64,000 nt of DNA from an uncultured Cedecea sp. (lineage in GTDB: Bacteria > Pseudomonadota > Gammaproteobacteria > Enterobacterales > Enterobacteriaceae), in NCBI RefSeq assembly GCF_947498825.1, contig NZ_CANMLV010000005.1, positions 175,191-239,190 on the forward strand, in the 5' to 3' direction. A program made the translations under genes and the position numbers. Shown piece after piece: positions 47,714 to 56,293 of this stretch (within the stretch, counting starts at the first letter, position 1; the number at the start of each line of letters is the position of its first letter). The notes beneath the pieces are model-generated. The model ran no database searches, was not told where the DNA came from, and worked only from the letters and a program-made list of their open reading frames with translations.

Positions 47714-48223
47714 CTATCTTTCCTCTTTATATAACGGAGAGTTCGGCAAGAAGAGTTCGGTAAGTAATAATGGCTTACCTGACAACCTCAAACGAGAACG
47801 TCGCCCCCATAGTGCTTCGCTACGCCCAACTTGAATATAATCACGTGTTAAAGAAGACGAGCTGAACAGATAACGTCCCAGCGGGGTACTACCCAATTGC
47901 TGTAACGCCAGTTCAGGCCCCTCGAGAGTACTTTCTGGCACCACTGTACGGGCCAGCAGCCAAGGCTCTTCATCTCCACAAAGTATAATTTCACGAAGCC
48001 AGTAACGTGAATCAAGCGGCAGCAGGCCAGCTTCTGGCAGAGAGTCGTCCTGAGAGATAAAGCCTTCCCGTACAATACGAACGGTGACCCGGGAGCAATA
48101 CTGCTCGAAGCGCTTGGTCATCGAGTCTTCCAGCAATAACCAGTCAAGCCAGCCGGCACTCAGCTCCTGTGGAAGAACGTCGAAAAAATGTAAGGCGCGC
48201 AAAGGCGACAGCGCGTCGGTCAT
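47714..48223 (-). CDS. ubiC: Chorismate pyruvate-lyase
   Basis: This 169-residue enzyme converts chorismate to 4-hydroxybenzoate plus pyruvate, the first step of ubiquinone synthesis. Family segments are [28 protein letters not shown] with the active-site Arg, [17 protein letters not shown], and [22 protein letters not shown] with the conserved Glu. It precedes ubiA directly. Confidence 0.97.
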   Translation of the reverse strand: MTDALSPLRALHFFDVLPQELSAGWLDWLLLEDSMTKRFEQYCSRVTVRIVREGFISQDDSLPEAGLLPLDSRYWLREIILCGDEEPWLLARTVVPESTLEGPELALQQLGSTPLGRYLFSSSSLTRDYIQVGRSEALWGRRSRLRLSGKPLLLTELFLPNSPLYKEER

Positions 48224-48307
48224 GAAAATATACTCCGCTACGATATCTGGCAGTATTGTAACGCAGAATCGCCTTTACAGGGCGGACAAGCAGAAAAAAC
48301 GCATTAA

Positions 48308-48344
48308 CAACTTAAAAAGACAAAGCTATCAGCTACGGATAGCT
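48308..48344 (-). terminator. psiE terminator
   Basis: On the minus strand AGCTATC pairs with GATAGCT (48324-48330, 48338-48344), followed by TTGTCTTTTT. It lies 27 bases after the psiE stop. Confidence 0.7.
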
Positions 48345-48370
48345 CATAAGGTAGCGGGACACTGGCAGGG

Positions 48371-48778
48371 TTATTCGCGTTTTAGTCTGCCGCTATTACA
48401 CAACCACAGAGTGACAACCAGGATAAGGATCGCGCCAGAATAAATCAGAACATCCGATGGGGATTTATGATCGATGATGATCAGGCGAACAATGGCAGTA
48501 ATCCCGATATAGACAAAGTAGCGCAGTGGAAAATGGTAGCCTGACTGAAAATATTTGACGATCAGGGCAAGAAATTCAAAATATAAGAAATAGACCAACA
48601 ACGCTTCAATAAACATGTATTTACTGGCTTGTTCCGTTGGAGCGAACAAGACTTCCGCCATATGAAAGGTCTCTTTTCCAAGGAAAATAATCAGAATCAC
48701 GGCAAGCATGAGCAATCCCAGATTAAGTACCGCCTGTAATCCCTTCGATACCCATTCACCGCGTGGCGTAGCTGGCAT
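48371..48778 (-). CDS. psiE: Phosphate-starvation-inducible protein PsiE
   Basis: This 135-residue protein has four hydrophobic helices ([61 protein letters not shown]) and conserved [10 protein letters not shown] and [10 protein letters not shown]. coli PsiE (136 residues) is inner-membrane, of unknown role, induced by phosphate starvation and repressed by cAMP-CRP. A CRP-like half-good site (48827-48842) lies just upstream, consistent with that control. In E. coli mal genes follow; here ubiC does. Confidence 0.93.
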   Translation of the reverse strand: MPATPRGEWVSKGLQAVLNLGLLMLAVILIIFLGKETFHMAEVLFAPTEQASKYMFIEALLVYFLYFEFLALIVKYFQSGYHFPLRYFVYIGITAIVRLIIIDHKSPSDVLIYSGAILILVVTLWLCNSGRLKRE

Positions 48779-49036
48779 ATAAAGCCTCTTTTATTGTAAG
48801 TATTAAGGGGATATTACAAGCTTAAAGTGTGATACACATCTAATTTTTTAACCCATATGCAATTTTTATTTTCATCAGGGGAAGCCATAGGCAGGCAGGG
48901 GCTGGGATTGCGACCGGGATTTAAGGCTTGAGATTTTATGTGACAAGCATCACAAAAAAGTTGATATTGGATAAAATAATGTGTATATTTTGTGCATTAG
49001 GTCACAAAAATAAATTCACTTGTTTAGGATGCCATC
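48779..49036. promoter_or_regulatory. psiE / small-ORF divergent regulatory region with CRP-like sites
   Basis: A strong CRP-like site TGTGACAAGCATCACA lies at 48939-48954, a second TGTGCATTAGGTCACA at 48991-49006 (52 bases centre to centre), and a weaker one, TGTGATACACATCTAA, at 48827-48842 near psiE. A sigma-70 promoter TTGATA-N17-TATATT (48961-48966, 48984-48989) points to the plus strand, with the predicted start near 48996. The second CRP-like site overlaps that start and could repress. Confidence 0.7.
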
Positions 49037-49108
49037 ATGAAACTGATTAATAAAATCATTAACTCCTTCAACAACATCAACGTTTCTTTCGGTACCTTTA
49101 ACCTGTAA
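49037..49108 (+). CDS. Unrecognised 23-residue small protein, candidate CRP-controlled gene
   Basis: The ORF MKLINKIINSFNNINVSFG plus TFNL starts at ATG 49037 with AGGA eight bases upstream. Its codons are those of highly expressed genes (AAC, ATC, TTC, GGT, ACC, CTG, TCT, TCC), which is unusual for a chance ORF. It sits in a complete transcription unit: sigma-70 promoter near 48961-48989, CRP-like sites, and a strong terminator at 49207-49238. The remaining 100-base 3' part of the transcript could also act as a small RNA, making this a possible dual-function RNA. I do not recognise a homologue. It lies between psiE and pgi, where E. coli has other genes. Confidence 0.55.
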   Translation: MKLINKIINSFNNINVSFGTFNL

Positions 49109-49206
49109 GAAATTGCTGTTGTTGCCCCAGTCACAAACCACGTGAAATGGGTAAAATACGCAGACAAGAGGCTATTTGCGTAATACTTGTCGGCCGGTTT
49201 TTTAAG

Positions 49207-49238
49207 AAACCGCAATCTTTATAGATTGCGGTTTTTTT
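49207..49238 (+). terminator. Strong terminator of the small-ORF transcript (also facing pgi)
   Basis: AAACCGCAATC pairs perfectly with GATTGCGGTTT (49207-49217, 49224-49234), ending in a run of seven T on the plus strand. On the minus strand, after pgi, the T tract is much weaker, so the plus-strand transcript is the main client. Confidence 0.9.
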
Positions 49239-49250
49239 ATGGAAAATCGG

Positions 49251-50900
49251 TTATGCACGCCATGCTTTGTAACGGTTAATCAGGCTATTGGTCGAACTAT
49301 CATGACCTGTTACCTGCTGATCGTTATCCAGTTCTGGCAGAATACGGCTGGCAAGCTGCTTACCAAGCTCCACACCCCACTGGTCAAAGGTGAAGATATT
49401 CAGAATCGCACCCTGGGTGAAGATTTTATGCTCATAGATAGCGATCAGTGCGCCCAGGCTAAATGGTGTGATTTCACGCAGTAAAATAGAGTTGGTCGGA
49501 CGGTTGCCTTCAAACACTTTAAACGGCACCACGTTTTCCAGAGTCTTAGGATCTTTACCCTGAGCAACAAATTCTTGTTCAACCACTTCGCGTGACTTGC
49601 CAAACGCCAGCGCTTCGGTCTGAGCAAAGAAGTTAGACAGCAACTTAGGATGATGATCTGACAGTGGGTTATGGCTGATAGCTGGCGCGATAAAATCGCA
49701 AGGGATCAGTTTGGTTCCCTGATGGATCAGCTGGTAGAAAGCATGCTGGCCATTGGTACCTGGTTCACCCCAAATGATAGGTCCGGTCTGGTAATCAACT
49801 GGCGCGCCAGTACGATCAACATATTTACCATTTGACTCCATATTACCCTGCTGGAAGTAAGCCGGGAAACGGTGCATATACTGATCGTATGGCAGAATAG
49901 CTTCAGTTTCAGCACCGAAGAAATTGTTATACCACAAACCAATCAGAGCCAGTAGAACCGGGATATTTTGCTCTGCCGGCGTTTCGGCAAAGTGCTTATC
50001 CATGGCATGTGCACCGCTCAGTAATTCAACAAAGTTGTCATAACCAACGGACAGAATAATCGACAGACCAATCGCTGACCACAGGGAGTAACGTCCACCC
50101 ACCCAGTCCCAGAATTCAAACATGTTGGCGGTATCAATGCCGAACTCACCCACAGCCTGGCCGTTGGTCGACAGCGCAGCAAAGTGTTTAGCGACATGTT
50201 GCTCATCAACGGCCGCTTTCAGGAACCAGTCACGCGCACTGTGCGCATTGGTCATAGTTTCCTGAGTAGTAAAGGTCTTAGAAGCAACCAGGAACAGCGT
50301 CGTTTCCGGGTTAAGGTTTTTCAGAACTTCAACGATTTGCGTACCATCGACGTTGGAAACAAAGTGCATATTCAGGTGATTTTTATACGGACGCAGTGCT
50401 TCGGTGACCATAAATGGACCGAGATCCGAACCACCAATACCAATGTTCACCACATCAGTAATGGATTTACCGGTATAACCCTTCCAGTGGCCGCTAATGA
50501 TATTTTCTGAGAAGGATTTCATCTTCTCCAGCACCGCATTCACTTCTGGCATCACGTCTTTGCCATCGACCAGAATAGGTGTATTGCTGCGGTTACGCAG
50601 TGCGACATGGAGTACTGCACGGTCTTCGGTACGGTTAATTTTTTCGCCCGCAAACATAGACTTGATAGCACTTTGCAGGTCGGTTTCTTTCGCCAGAGCC
50701 TGGAGTTTTTCAAGAGTTTCGCTGGTAATGCGGTTTTTAGAGAAGTCTACCAGGATGGAATCATTGAAAGTGGCAGAAAATTTTGCGAAGCGATCATTAT
50801 CTTGTGCGAATAGTTCGGCAAGGGTGACATCTTTAAGTTCTTCATAGTGATCCTGAAGTGACTGCCAGGCTTTGGTATGCGTTGGGTTAATATTTTTCAT
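49251..50900 (-). CDS. pgi: Glucose-6-phosphate isomerase
   Basis: This enzyme interconverts glucose-6-phosphate and fructose-6-phosphate in glycolysis. I start at ATG 50900 ([12 protein letters not shown]), giving 549 residues as in E. coli; ATG 50912 is also in frame. Signatures are [19 protein letters not shown], the first family pattern [20 protein letters not shown], and the second, GQLIHQG-like [17 protein letters not shown] with [13 protein letters not shown] near the end. An ERIC element lies upstream. Confidence 0.99.
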   Translation of the reverse strand: MKNINPTHTKAWQSLQDHYEELKDVTLAELFAQDNDRFAKFSATFNDSILVDFSKNRITSETLEKLQALAKETDLQSAIKSMFAGEKINRTEDRAVLHVALRNRSNTPILVDGKDVMPEVNAVLEKMKSFSENIISGHWKGYTGKSITDVVNIGIGGSDLGPFMVTEALRPYKNHLNMHFVSNVDGTQIVEVLKNLNPETTLFLVASKTFTTQETMTNAHSARDWFLKAAVDEQHVAKHFAALSTNGQAVGEFGIDTANMFEFWDWVGGRYSLWSAIGLSIILSVGYDNFVELLSGAHAMDKHFAETPAEQNIPVLLALIGLWYNNFFGAETEAILPYDQYMHRFPAYFQQGNMESNGKYVDRTGAPVDYQTGPIIWGEPGTNGQHAFYQLIHQGTKLIPCDFIAPAISHNPLSDHHPKLLSNFFAQTEALAFGKSREVVEQEFVAQGKDPKTLENVVPFKVFEGNRPTNSILLREITPFSLGALIAIYEHKIFTQGAILNIFTFDQWGVELGKQLASRILPELDNDQQVTGHDSSTNSLINRYKAWRA

Positions 50901-50985
50901 AGCAATACTCATGTGATTTAAGAATCGGAACTCTTTTGATTGTAACGTCTACTGGCAAAAATTGTGACGCTTTTCATATTCAGTT

Positions 50986-51112
50986 TATACCCAAAATAAT
51001 TCGAGTGACTTGTAAGCGCGAAGTGAGGCGCGGCGATGGGCACAGATAAACTATGTGATTCGACGCATCTCACGCACGCAACCCCCAAGCAACTTGAAGT
51101 ATGACGGGCATA
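50986..51112. repeat. ERIC/IRU intergenic repeat, complete copy
   Basis: This 127-base imperfect palindrome starts TATACCC and ends GGGCATA. Outer arms match the copy at 25065-25191; the inner part (GCGCGGCGATGGGCACAG, ACTATGTGATTCGACGC) is diverged but keeps complementarity. It lies between pgi and lysC. Confidence 0.85.
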
Positions 51113-51241
51113 TGCGTTATCTATTTCAAATATACCTGTCAATGTATAGGAGTTATTAGTTAAATTCCTGCACCCCTGCTGCCGATAAATAATCCGTATA
51201 ATCCCGACGTTGACATCCCCCCAATTAACCTTTATTTATTA

Positions 51242-51575
51242 GGGCCTAACCTGTGCTTGCACAGGCCAGAAGAGGCGCGTTACCCAGGTAATATATCGTA
51301 GGAGCCAATCCTGTGATGATATATAAGGGGGAGTAACGCCGAGATGATGCAACGCATGGTAACGTTCATCATCGGCCACAGGGGCTGAATCCTCTGGGTT
51401 GTCACCCTGGATGTTCGTTAACGAACGTTTTATAACCGACTTACTGAGTCCACGTTCTGAGTCGGTCAACAAGGTGGAGCACTTCTGGGTGAATCCGTAG
51501 TCGTCTGCGTCCACCCCGTATATCGCTCTTTCCTTGTGCCAAGGCTGAATCATTTTTGCCAGAAATCTGGCACCC
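51242..51575 (+). ncRNA. Lysine riboswitch (L box) and expression platform of lysC
   Basis: The lysC leader carries the conserved lysine aptamer: CAGAAGAGGCGCGTTACCC, AGGAGCCAATCCTGTGATGA, AAGGGGGAGTAACGCCGAGA, CGTTCATCATCGGCC and GGGGCTGAATCCTCTGGG (aptamer about 51242-51410). The rest forms the expression platform, including a perfect 14-bp palindrome at 51413-51426 and a hairpin GCCAG/CTGGC (51558-51571) close to the ribosome binding site. Bound lysine is expected to lower lysC expression. Confidence 0.95.
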
Positions 51576-51590
51576 TGACACGAGGTAGTT

Positions 51591-52943
51591 ATGTCTCAAA
51601 TAGTAGTCGCCAAATTTGGTGGTACCAGCGTTGCCAATTTCGAGGCGATGAATCGTAGTGCCGATGTTGTTCTCTCTGACAGCCAAGTCCGCGTTGTCGT
51701 GCTGTCTGCTTCCGCAGGCGTAACAAATTTACTGGTTGCACTGGCTGAAGGGCTTGAGCCTGCCGCACGTCAGGAAAACCTCGAGACGCTGCGTAAAATT
51801 CAGTACAACATCATTGAGCACCTTGTTCAGCCAGAAGTGATCAGCGAAGAAATTGATCGTCTGCTTGAAAATATTTCGACACTGGCAGAAGCTGCGTCTC
51901 TGGCAACCTCTAACGCATTGACCGACGAACTGGTCAGCCACGGTGAGCTCATGTCCACCCTGCTGTTCGTTGAAATCATGCGTCAGCGTGATATCAATGT
52001 GCAGTGGTTCGATGTGCGTAAAGTCATGCGCACAAGTGACCGCTTTGGTCGCGCCGAACCAGATGTTGCCGCGGTAGGACAACGGGTTGCTCAACATTTA
52101 GCGCCACATTTATCCACGTCATTGGTTATTACCCAAGGCTTTATTGGTAGCGAAGAAAAAGGGCGCACCACGACACTGGGTCGTGGCGGTAGCGACTACA
52201 CTGCAGCCTTGCTGGGTGAAGCACTTCATGCTGCACGAGTCGATATCTGGACCGATGTTCCGGGGATCTATACTACCGATCCGCGCGTTGTTCCTGCTGC
52301 CAAACGTATCGACAAAATTGCTTTTGAAGAAGCGGCTGAAATGGCCACTTTTGGCGCCAAGGTTTTACACCCTGCGACGCTGATGCCTGCGGTACGCAGT
52401 GATATCCCGGTATTCGTGGGTTCAAGTAAAGATCCAGCAGCAGGTGGCACTTTGGTCTGCAATAAAACCGAGAACCCACCGCTTTTCCGTGCTCTTGCCC
52501 TGCGTCGTAAACAGACTCTGCTGACGCTGCATAGCCTGAATATGCTGCACTCACGCGGTTTCCTCGCTGAGGTATTCAGCATTCTGGCTCGTCATAACAT
52601 TTCTGTGGACTTAATTACCACTTCTGAAGTGAGCGTAGCCCTGACACTGGATACCACCGGCTCAACCTCAACAGGTGACAGCCTGCTGACCTCTGCCCTG
52701 CTAACCGAACTGTCTGCATTATGCCGCGTTGAAGTGGAAGAGAATCAGGCGCTAATCGCGATTATCGGTAATAAACTGTCTAAAGCGTGTGGCGTAGGAA
52801 AAGAGGTGTTCGGTGTACTTGAACCCTTCAATATCCGTATGATCTGCTACGGCGCATCCAGCTATAATCTGTGCTTCCTGGTTCCGGGAGATGACGCAGA
52901 AAAAGTCGTGCAAGAGCTACACCGTAATCTGTTTGAGCAATAA
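51591..52943 (+). CDS. lysC: Lysine-sensitive aspartokinase III
   Basis: This 450-residue kinase phosphorylates aspartate, the first step toward lysine, methionine and threonine. The N-terminal motif VAKFGGTSVANFEAM and the nucleotide-binding TTLGRGGSDYTAALLGEAL are present. Two ACT regulatory domains lie after about 300 (LLTLHSLNMLHSRGFLAEVF, IGNKLSKACGVGKEVFGVL), where lysine binds. The start is ATG 51591 with ACGAGG upstream. Expression is controlled by the upstream riboswitch. Confidence 0.98.
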   Translation: MSQIVVAKFGGTSVANFEAMNRSADVVLSDSQVRVVVLSASAGVTNLLVALAEGLEPAARQENLETLRKIQYNIIEHLVQPEVISEEIDRLLENISTLAEAASLATSNALTDELVSHGELMSTLLFVEIMRQRDINVQWFDVRKVMRTSDRFGRAEPDVAAVGQRVAQHLAPHLSTSLVITQGFIGSEEKGRTTTLGRGGSDYTAALLGEALHAARVDIWTDVPGIYTTDPRVVPAAKRIDKIAFEEAAEMATFGAKVLHPATLMPAVRSDIPVFVGSSKDPAAGGTLVCNKTENPPLFRALALRRKQTLLTLHSLNMLHSRGFLAEVFSILARHNISVDLITTSEVSVALTLDTTGSTSTGDSLLTSALLTELSALCRVEVEENQALIAIIGNKLSKACGVGKEVFGVLEPFNIRMICYGASSYNLCFLVPGDDAEKVVQELHRNLFEQ

Positions 52944-52966
52944 GTCACAACAGAAAAACCTTACAG

Positions 52967-52999
52967 AAGGCCGAACAACAGTTCGGCCTTTTTATTTTT
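52967..52999 (+). terminator. lysC terminator
   Basis: AAGGCCGAAC, loop AACA, GTTCGGCCTT, then TTTATTTTT: a perfect 10-bp stem 23 bases after the stop. Confidence 0.94.
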
Positions 53000-53100
53000 C
53001 CACGTCAGCAGCAGCACGAACTCACGATTGGTGTTATGTTGATGTGGACAGAACCTGCGTTGTTTTACGCCAAAGAACCGTTCTCTAAGAGGTCGTACAG

Positions 53101-53373
53101 ATGTCCACAGTCAGACTGACACAGAAAGATATGACGGAAAGGGAGCAGCGTGAACTTAAAACGTTGCTGGATCGCGCACGCATTGCTCAGGGTCGCCCAT
53201 TGACCAACTCAGAAACAAACCAGGTAAAAAAAGAATATATCGATAAGCTAATGGCTGAACGTGAGTTAGCAGCCAAAAAAGCCCGCCAGCTTAAGAAGAA
53301 AAATTCATTGAAACCAGATACTTCAGCCTCATACTCATGGTCAGCAAATAATCATACACGTGGAAAGCGGTGA
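53101..53373 (+). CDS. yjbD: YjbD family protein (DUF3811)
   Basis: This 90-residue, highly charged protein matches E. coli YjbD (90 residues) in size and sequence: TEREQRELKTLLDRARIAQG, SETNQVKKEYIDKLMAE, KKARQLKKK and the end SWSANNHTRGKR. It is mostly helical and cytoplasmic, with no known function. It lies between lysC and rluF as in E. coli. Confidence 0.92.
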   Translation: MSTVRLTQKDMTEREQRELKTLLDRARIAQGRPLTNSETNQVKKEYIDKLMAERELAAKKARQLKKKNSLKPDTSASYSWSANNHTRGKR

Positions 53374-53380
53374 TTTATCT

Positions 53381-53411
53381 GAGAGGGGAAAGAGTGATTG
53401 GCTCCCCTCTC
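53381..53411. terminator. Convergent hairpin between yjbD and rluF
   Basis: GAGAGGGG pairs perfectly with CCCCTCTC (53381-53388, 53404-53411). No T tract on either strand. Confidence 0.6.
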
Positions 53412-53417
53412 AACCTG

Positions 53418-54302
53418 TTAGCGACCTTTCTTTTTCCGTCCAGGTGAAGTGAAACGCTTGCGTGAAGCTAACTCGGCAGGGGTCTTAGCCATATTTTTAG
53501 CGCCACCAACAGCCGGTTTTTTTGCCACTGAAGCGGTGGTTTTCGCTTTTGCCTTAGCAGGTTTCGCTGCTTTGTCCTCTGAGCTGGAGTTTTCGATCAG
53601 CTTAAACAGCTCAATTAATTCATCATCACTCAGGTCTCGCCATTCCCCCAGAGGAAGCCCGGACAGACCTACGTTCATAATACGTGTACGCTCAAGTTTG
53701 GTGACTTCATAGCCAAAATGCTCGCACATGCGACGGATCTGGCGATTGAGTCCTTGCACCAGCGTAATACGGAAAACAAAAGGGGCTTCTTTTTTAACCT
53801 TGCACTTCTTGGTAACCGTTCCGAGGATTGGTACTCCGCGGCTCATACCAAGAATGAATTCATCAGTAACCAGTTTGTTCACTGTCACCAGGTACTCTTT
53901 TTCGTGGTCATTACCGGCACGTAAGATCTTATTAACCAGATCACCGTGGTTAGTCAGAAAAATCAACCCCTGGGAATCTTTATCAAGACGACCAATCGGA
54001 AAGACGCGTTTACTGTGATTAACAAAATCGACAATGTTATCGCGTTCACCGTCTTCCGTGGTACTGACAATACCCACCGGCTTATTCAGTGCAATCAGGA
54101 CGAGATCCTCTTCCTGACGGGGTTCAATGAGCTGACCATTCACTTTTACGCTATCACCAGCCAGCACCTGATCGCCAATCTTGGCACGTTTACCGTTAAT
54201 GAAAACCAGCCCCTGCTCAATAAAACGATCGGCTTCACGACGCGAGCAAATACCGCTCTCGCTAATATATTTATTAAGACGAATAGATGAGTCAGTCAGC
54301 AT
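53418..54302 (-). CDS. rluF: 23S rRNA pseudouridine synthase RluF
   Basis: This 294-residue enzyme makes pseudouridine at position 2604 of 23S rRNA (and acts on tRNA-Tyr in E. coli). An S4 RNA-binding domain ([21 protein letters not shown]) occupies the first 65 residues. The catalytic Asp is in [19 protein letters not shown], and [18 protein letters not shown] is the family signature. The Lys/Ala-rich tail ends [11 protein letters not shown], as in E. coli. Confidence 0.97.
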   Translation of the reverse strand: MLTDSSIRLNKYISESGICSRREADRFIEQGLVFINGKRAKIGDQVLAGDSVKVNGQLIEPRQEEDLVLIALNKPVGIVSTTEDGERDNIVDFVNHSKRVFPIGRLDKDSQGLIFLTNHGDLVNKILRAGNDHEKEYLVTVNKLVTDEFILGMSRGVPILGTVTKKCKVKKEAPFVFRITLVQGLNRQIRRMCEHFGYEVTKLERTRIMNVGLSGLPLGEWRDLSDDELIELFKLIENSSSEDKAAKPAKAKAKTTASVAKKPAVGGAKNMAKTPAELASRKRFTSPGRKKKGR

Positions 54303-54426
54303 GGTTCCTCCGCAAAACCAGGACTATACCTTACCCGCGGGACCTTGCGAATAAGGCGGATAAAAATTGTTTGAATATCATGGTTGCTCAGAGAAAAGAG
54401 CCTGCCTGTCAGACTCCTTCTGAGCA

Positions 54427-56061
54427 TTATGAATCGCTATCTCGCTCATCATCTTCATCAGGCTGATTCATCACGCTGTAGGCAACCGTACAGAACAGGG
54501 AGTTCAGTCTGTTCATGTCTCCCAGTAAACCTAAGTGCAGTGAGCTGGTTTCAATACTCTGGACGTTTTGCTGATGCAAACGGTCAACATGTGCATGAGA
54601 ATAACGACGGTTCATGATACGAAAACGGTGTTTATTCCGTCGCAAACGCCGGGCACTGTTAATATCTCGGGAGAAAAAGACCGACATACTCAACTGTAAA
54701 TTACTGAGCAACTGCTGATACAGGCTATCGAGTTCTTTCAATCCATCAGCAGAAAAAGCACGACGTGCCGTCAGTGATTTATCCGCCACAGCGCTTCCCA
54801 TACGTTCAATAATATCTGATGCCTGTTCAAGGTTAAGCGAGATTTCAATGATCTCAGCCCAACGGCGTGATTCCTCTTCAGATAAACCGTCTCTCGGCAT
54901 CTGGGCCAGGTAGAGTTTAATTCCGGTATAGAGAATATTGACATCGTCCGCCTGTTTACGGAGCTCTTTTTCTTCACGGAGTTCACCCTGAACAACCTTA
55001 CGCCAGCTATCCAGCATTTGCTCCAGTACATCACCCATTCGCAGGGTCTCGCGCGTGGCATTAACCAATCCCAGAGCCGGAATTTCAAGATCGGCGGGAT
55101 CCAGATGTTTAAGTTTCATCCGCGCATCAACTTCTGGAGTTTCACGGATCACCCGCCGACAGAAACGCGCCATCGGATCCGCAAAAGGCACCATAGCAAG
55201 ACAACGAATGATGTTATAGAACACATGGAAATAAATCACTAAATCAGCCTGCCCCAGGGGCAATCGCTGCATTTGTGCTGCCAGCACATGAACAAAAGGC
55301 AGGACTATCACACCGCCCACTAGCTTAAATAACAGGCTTCCCAGTGCGACCCGGCGAGCAGCTGCATTCGCCGCACTGTTATTAATCATTGCCAGTAAAC
55401 CAGAACCCAGGTTCGCACCAATCACCAGACACAGTGCCACGTCAAAGGAGATAATACCGGTTGCCGTCAGTGTGGCCGTCAGTAGCACCGCAGCCAGACT
55501 GGAATAGGTGATAATGGCAAATATTGCCCCGATCAGGGCATCAAGCATGATATCCCCTGTCAGTGACGCAAAAATAACTTTGATACCCGAAGCTTGAGTA
55601 ATTGGCGTTACCGCAGTGACGATCAGTTCAAGTGCCAGTAATACCAGGCCCAAACCAATACCAACCCGTCCCAATTGCCCGGCACGGCTCTGCTTACGGC
55701 TCAGAAAGATAACCACGCCAATAAAAATAAGCAGAGGGGAAAGCCAGGAGAGATCGAATGTCAGCACGCGAGCCATCAGTGCGGTACCCACATCTGCGCC
55801 AAGAACAATCACCAGAGCAGGAGTCAGGGCAACCAAGTCCTGGGCAACAAAAGAAGTCACCAGCATGGTGGTGGCATTACTACTTTGTACCAGTGCCGTT
55901 ACACCGATCCCTGCACAAAAGGCGACAGGTTTCTTTTCTACGCTACGGCTTAAGACACTGCGCAGATTTGCCCCATATACGCGCATAATTCCGGTACGAA
56001 CAATATGAGTGCCCCATACTAATAGAGCGACGGCAGAAAGTAGGTGTAACAACGTTAGCAC
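54427..56061 (-). CDS. yjbB: YjbB, Na+/phosphate cotransporter-like protein
   Basis: This 544-residue protein matches E. coli YjbB over its length. It has two inverted Na/Pi-II modules in the membrane half (ALVQSSNATTMLVTSF with the QSS motif; IITYSSLAAVLLTATLTATG), and from about 335 a PhoU-like helical C-terminal domain. E. coli YjbB is reported to export phosphate. The start is GTG 56061 with AAGGAG 12 bases upstream. pepE, its E. coli neighbour toward rluF, is missing. Confidence 0.95.
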   Translation of the reverse strand: MLTLLHLLSAVALLVWGTHIVRTGIMRVYGANLRSVLSRSVEKKPVAFCAGIGVTALVQSSNATTMLVTSFVAQDLVALTPALVIVLGADVGTALMARVLTFDLSWLSPLLIFIGVVIFLSRKQSRAGQLGRVGIGLGLVLLALELIVTAVTPITQASGIKVIFASLTGDIMLDALIGAIFAIITYSSLAAVLLTATLTATGIISFDVALCLVIGANLGSGLLAMINNSAANAAARRVALGSLLFKLVGGVIVLPFVHVLAAQMQRLPLGQADLVIYFHVFYNIIRCLAMVPFADPMARFCRRVIRETPEVDARMKLKHLDPADLEIPALGLVNATRETLRMGDVLEQMLDSWRKVVQGELREEKELRKQADDVNILYTGIKLYLAQMPRDGLSEEESRRWAEIIEISLNLEQASDIIERMGSAVADKSLTARRAFSADGLKELDSLYQQLLSNLQLSMSVFFSRDINSARRLRRNKHRFRIMNRRYSHAHVDRLHQQNVQSIETSSLHLGLLGDMNRLNSLFCTVAYSVMNQPDEDDERDSDS

Positions 56062-56222
56062 GGATGCAAATTCTCCTTATATTTCTGGTTATTCCTGATA
56101 AAACTGTTTTTTACACCCTCAATATAAAGGGTTTAGTGCAAGAAAGAGACAACGGGATAGAAAGGATATTTTTGAGAAGATAACGTGATTCGATACGGTA
56201 CAAACGGGGTAACATCATCAGT

Positions 56223-56255
56223 TAAAAACCAAGGAGAAATGACATTTCCCCTTGG
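56223..56255 (-). terminator. metH terminator
   Basis: On the minus strand CCAAGGGGAAAT pairs with ATTTCTCCTTGG (one mismatch, 3-base loop), then TTTTT. It lies 39 bases after the metH stop. Confidence 0.9.
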
Positions 56256-56293
56256 TCATTATATCTGGATTAACAGTCTCAACTCAATATAGA

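Noticed and set aside
48961..48974. FNR site (TTGAT-N4-ATCAA) before the small ORF
   Set aside because: The second half reads GATAA rather than ATCAA; the TTGATA is better explained as the -35 element.
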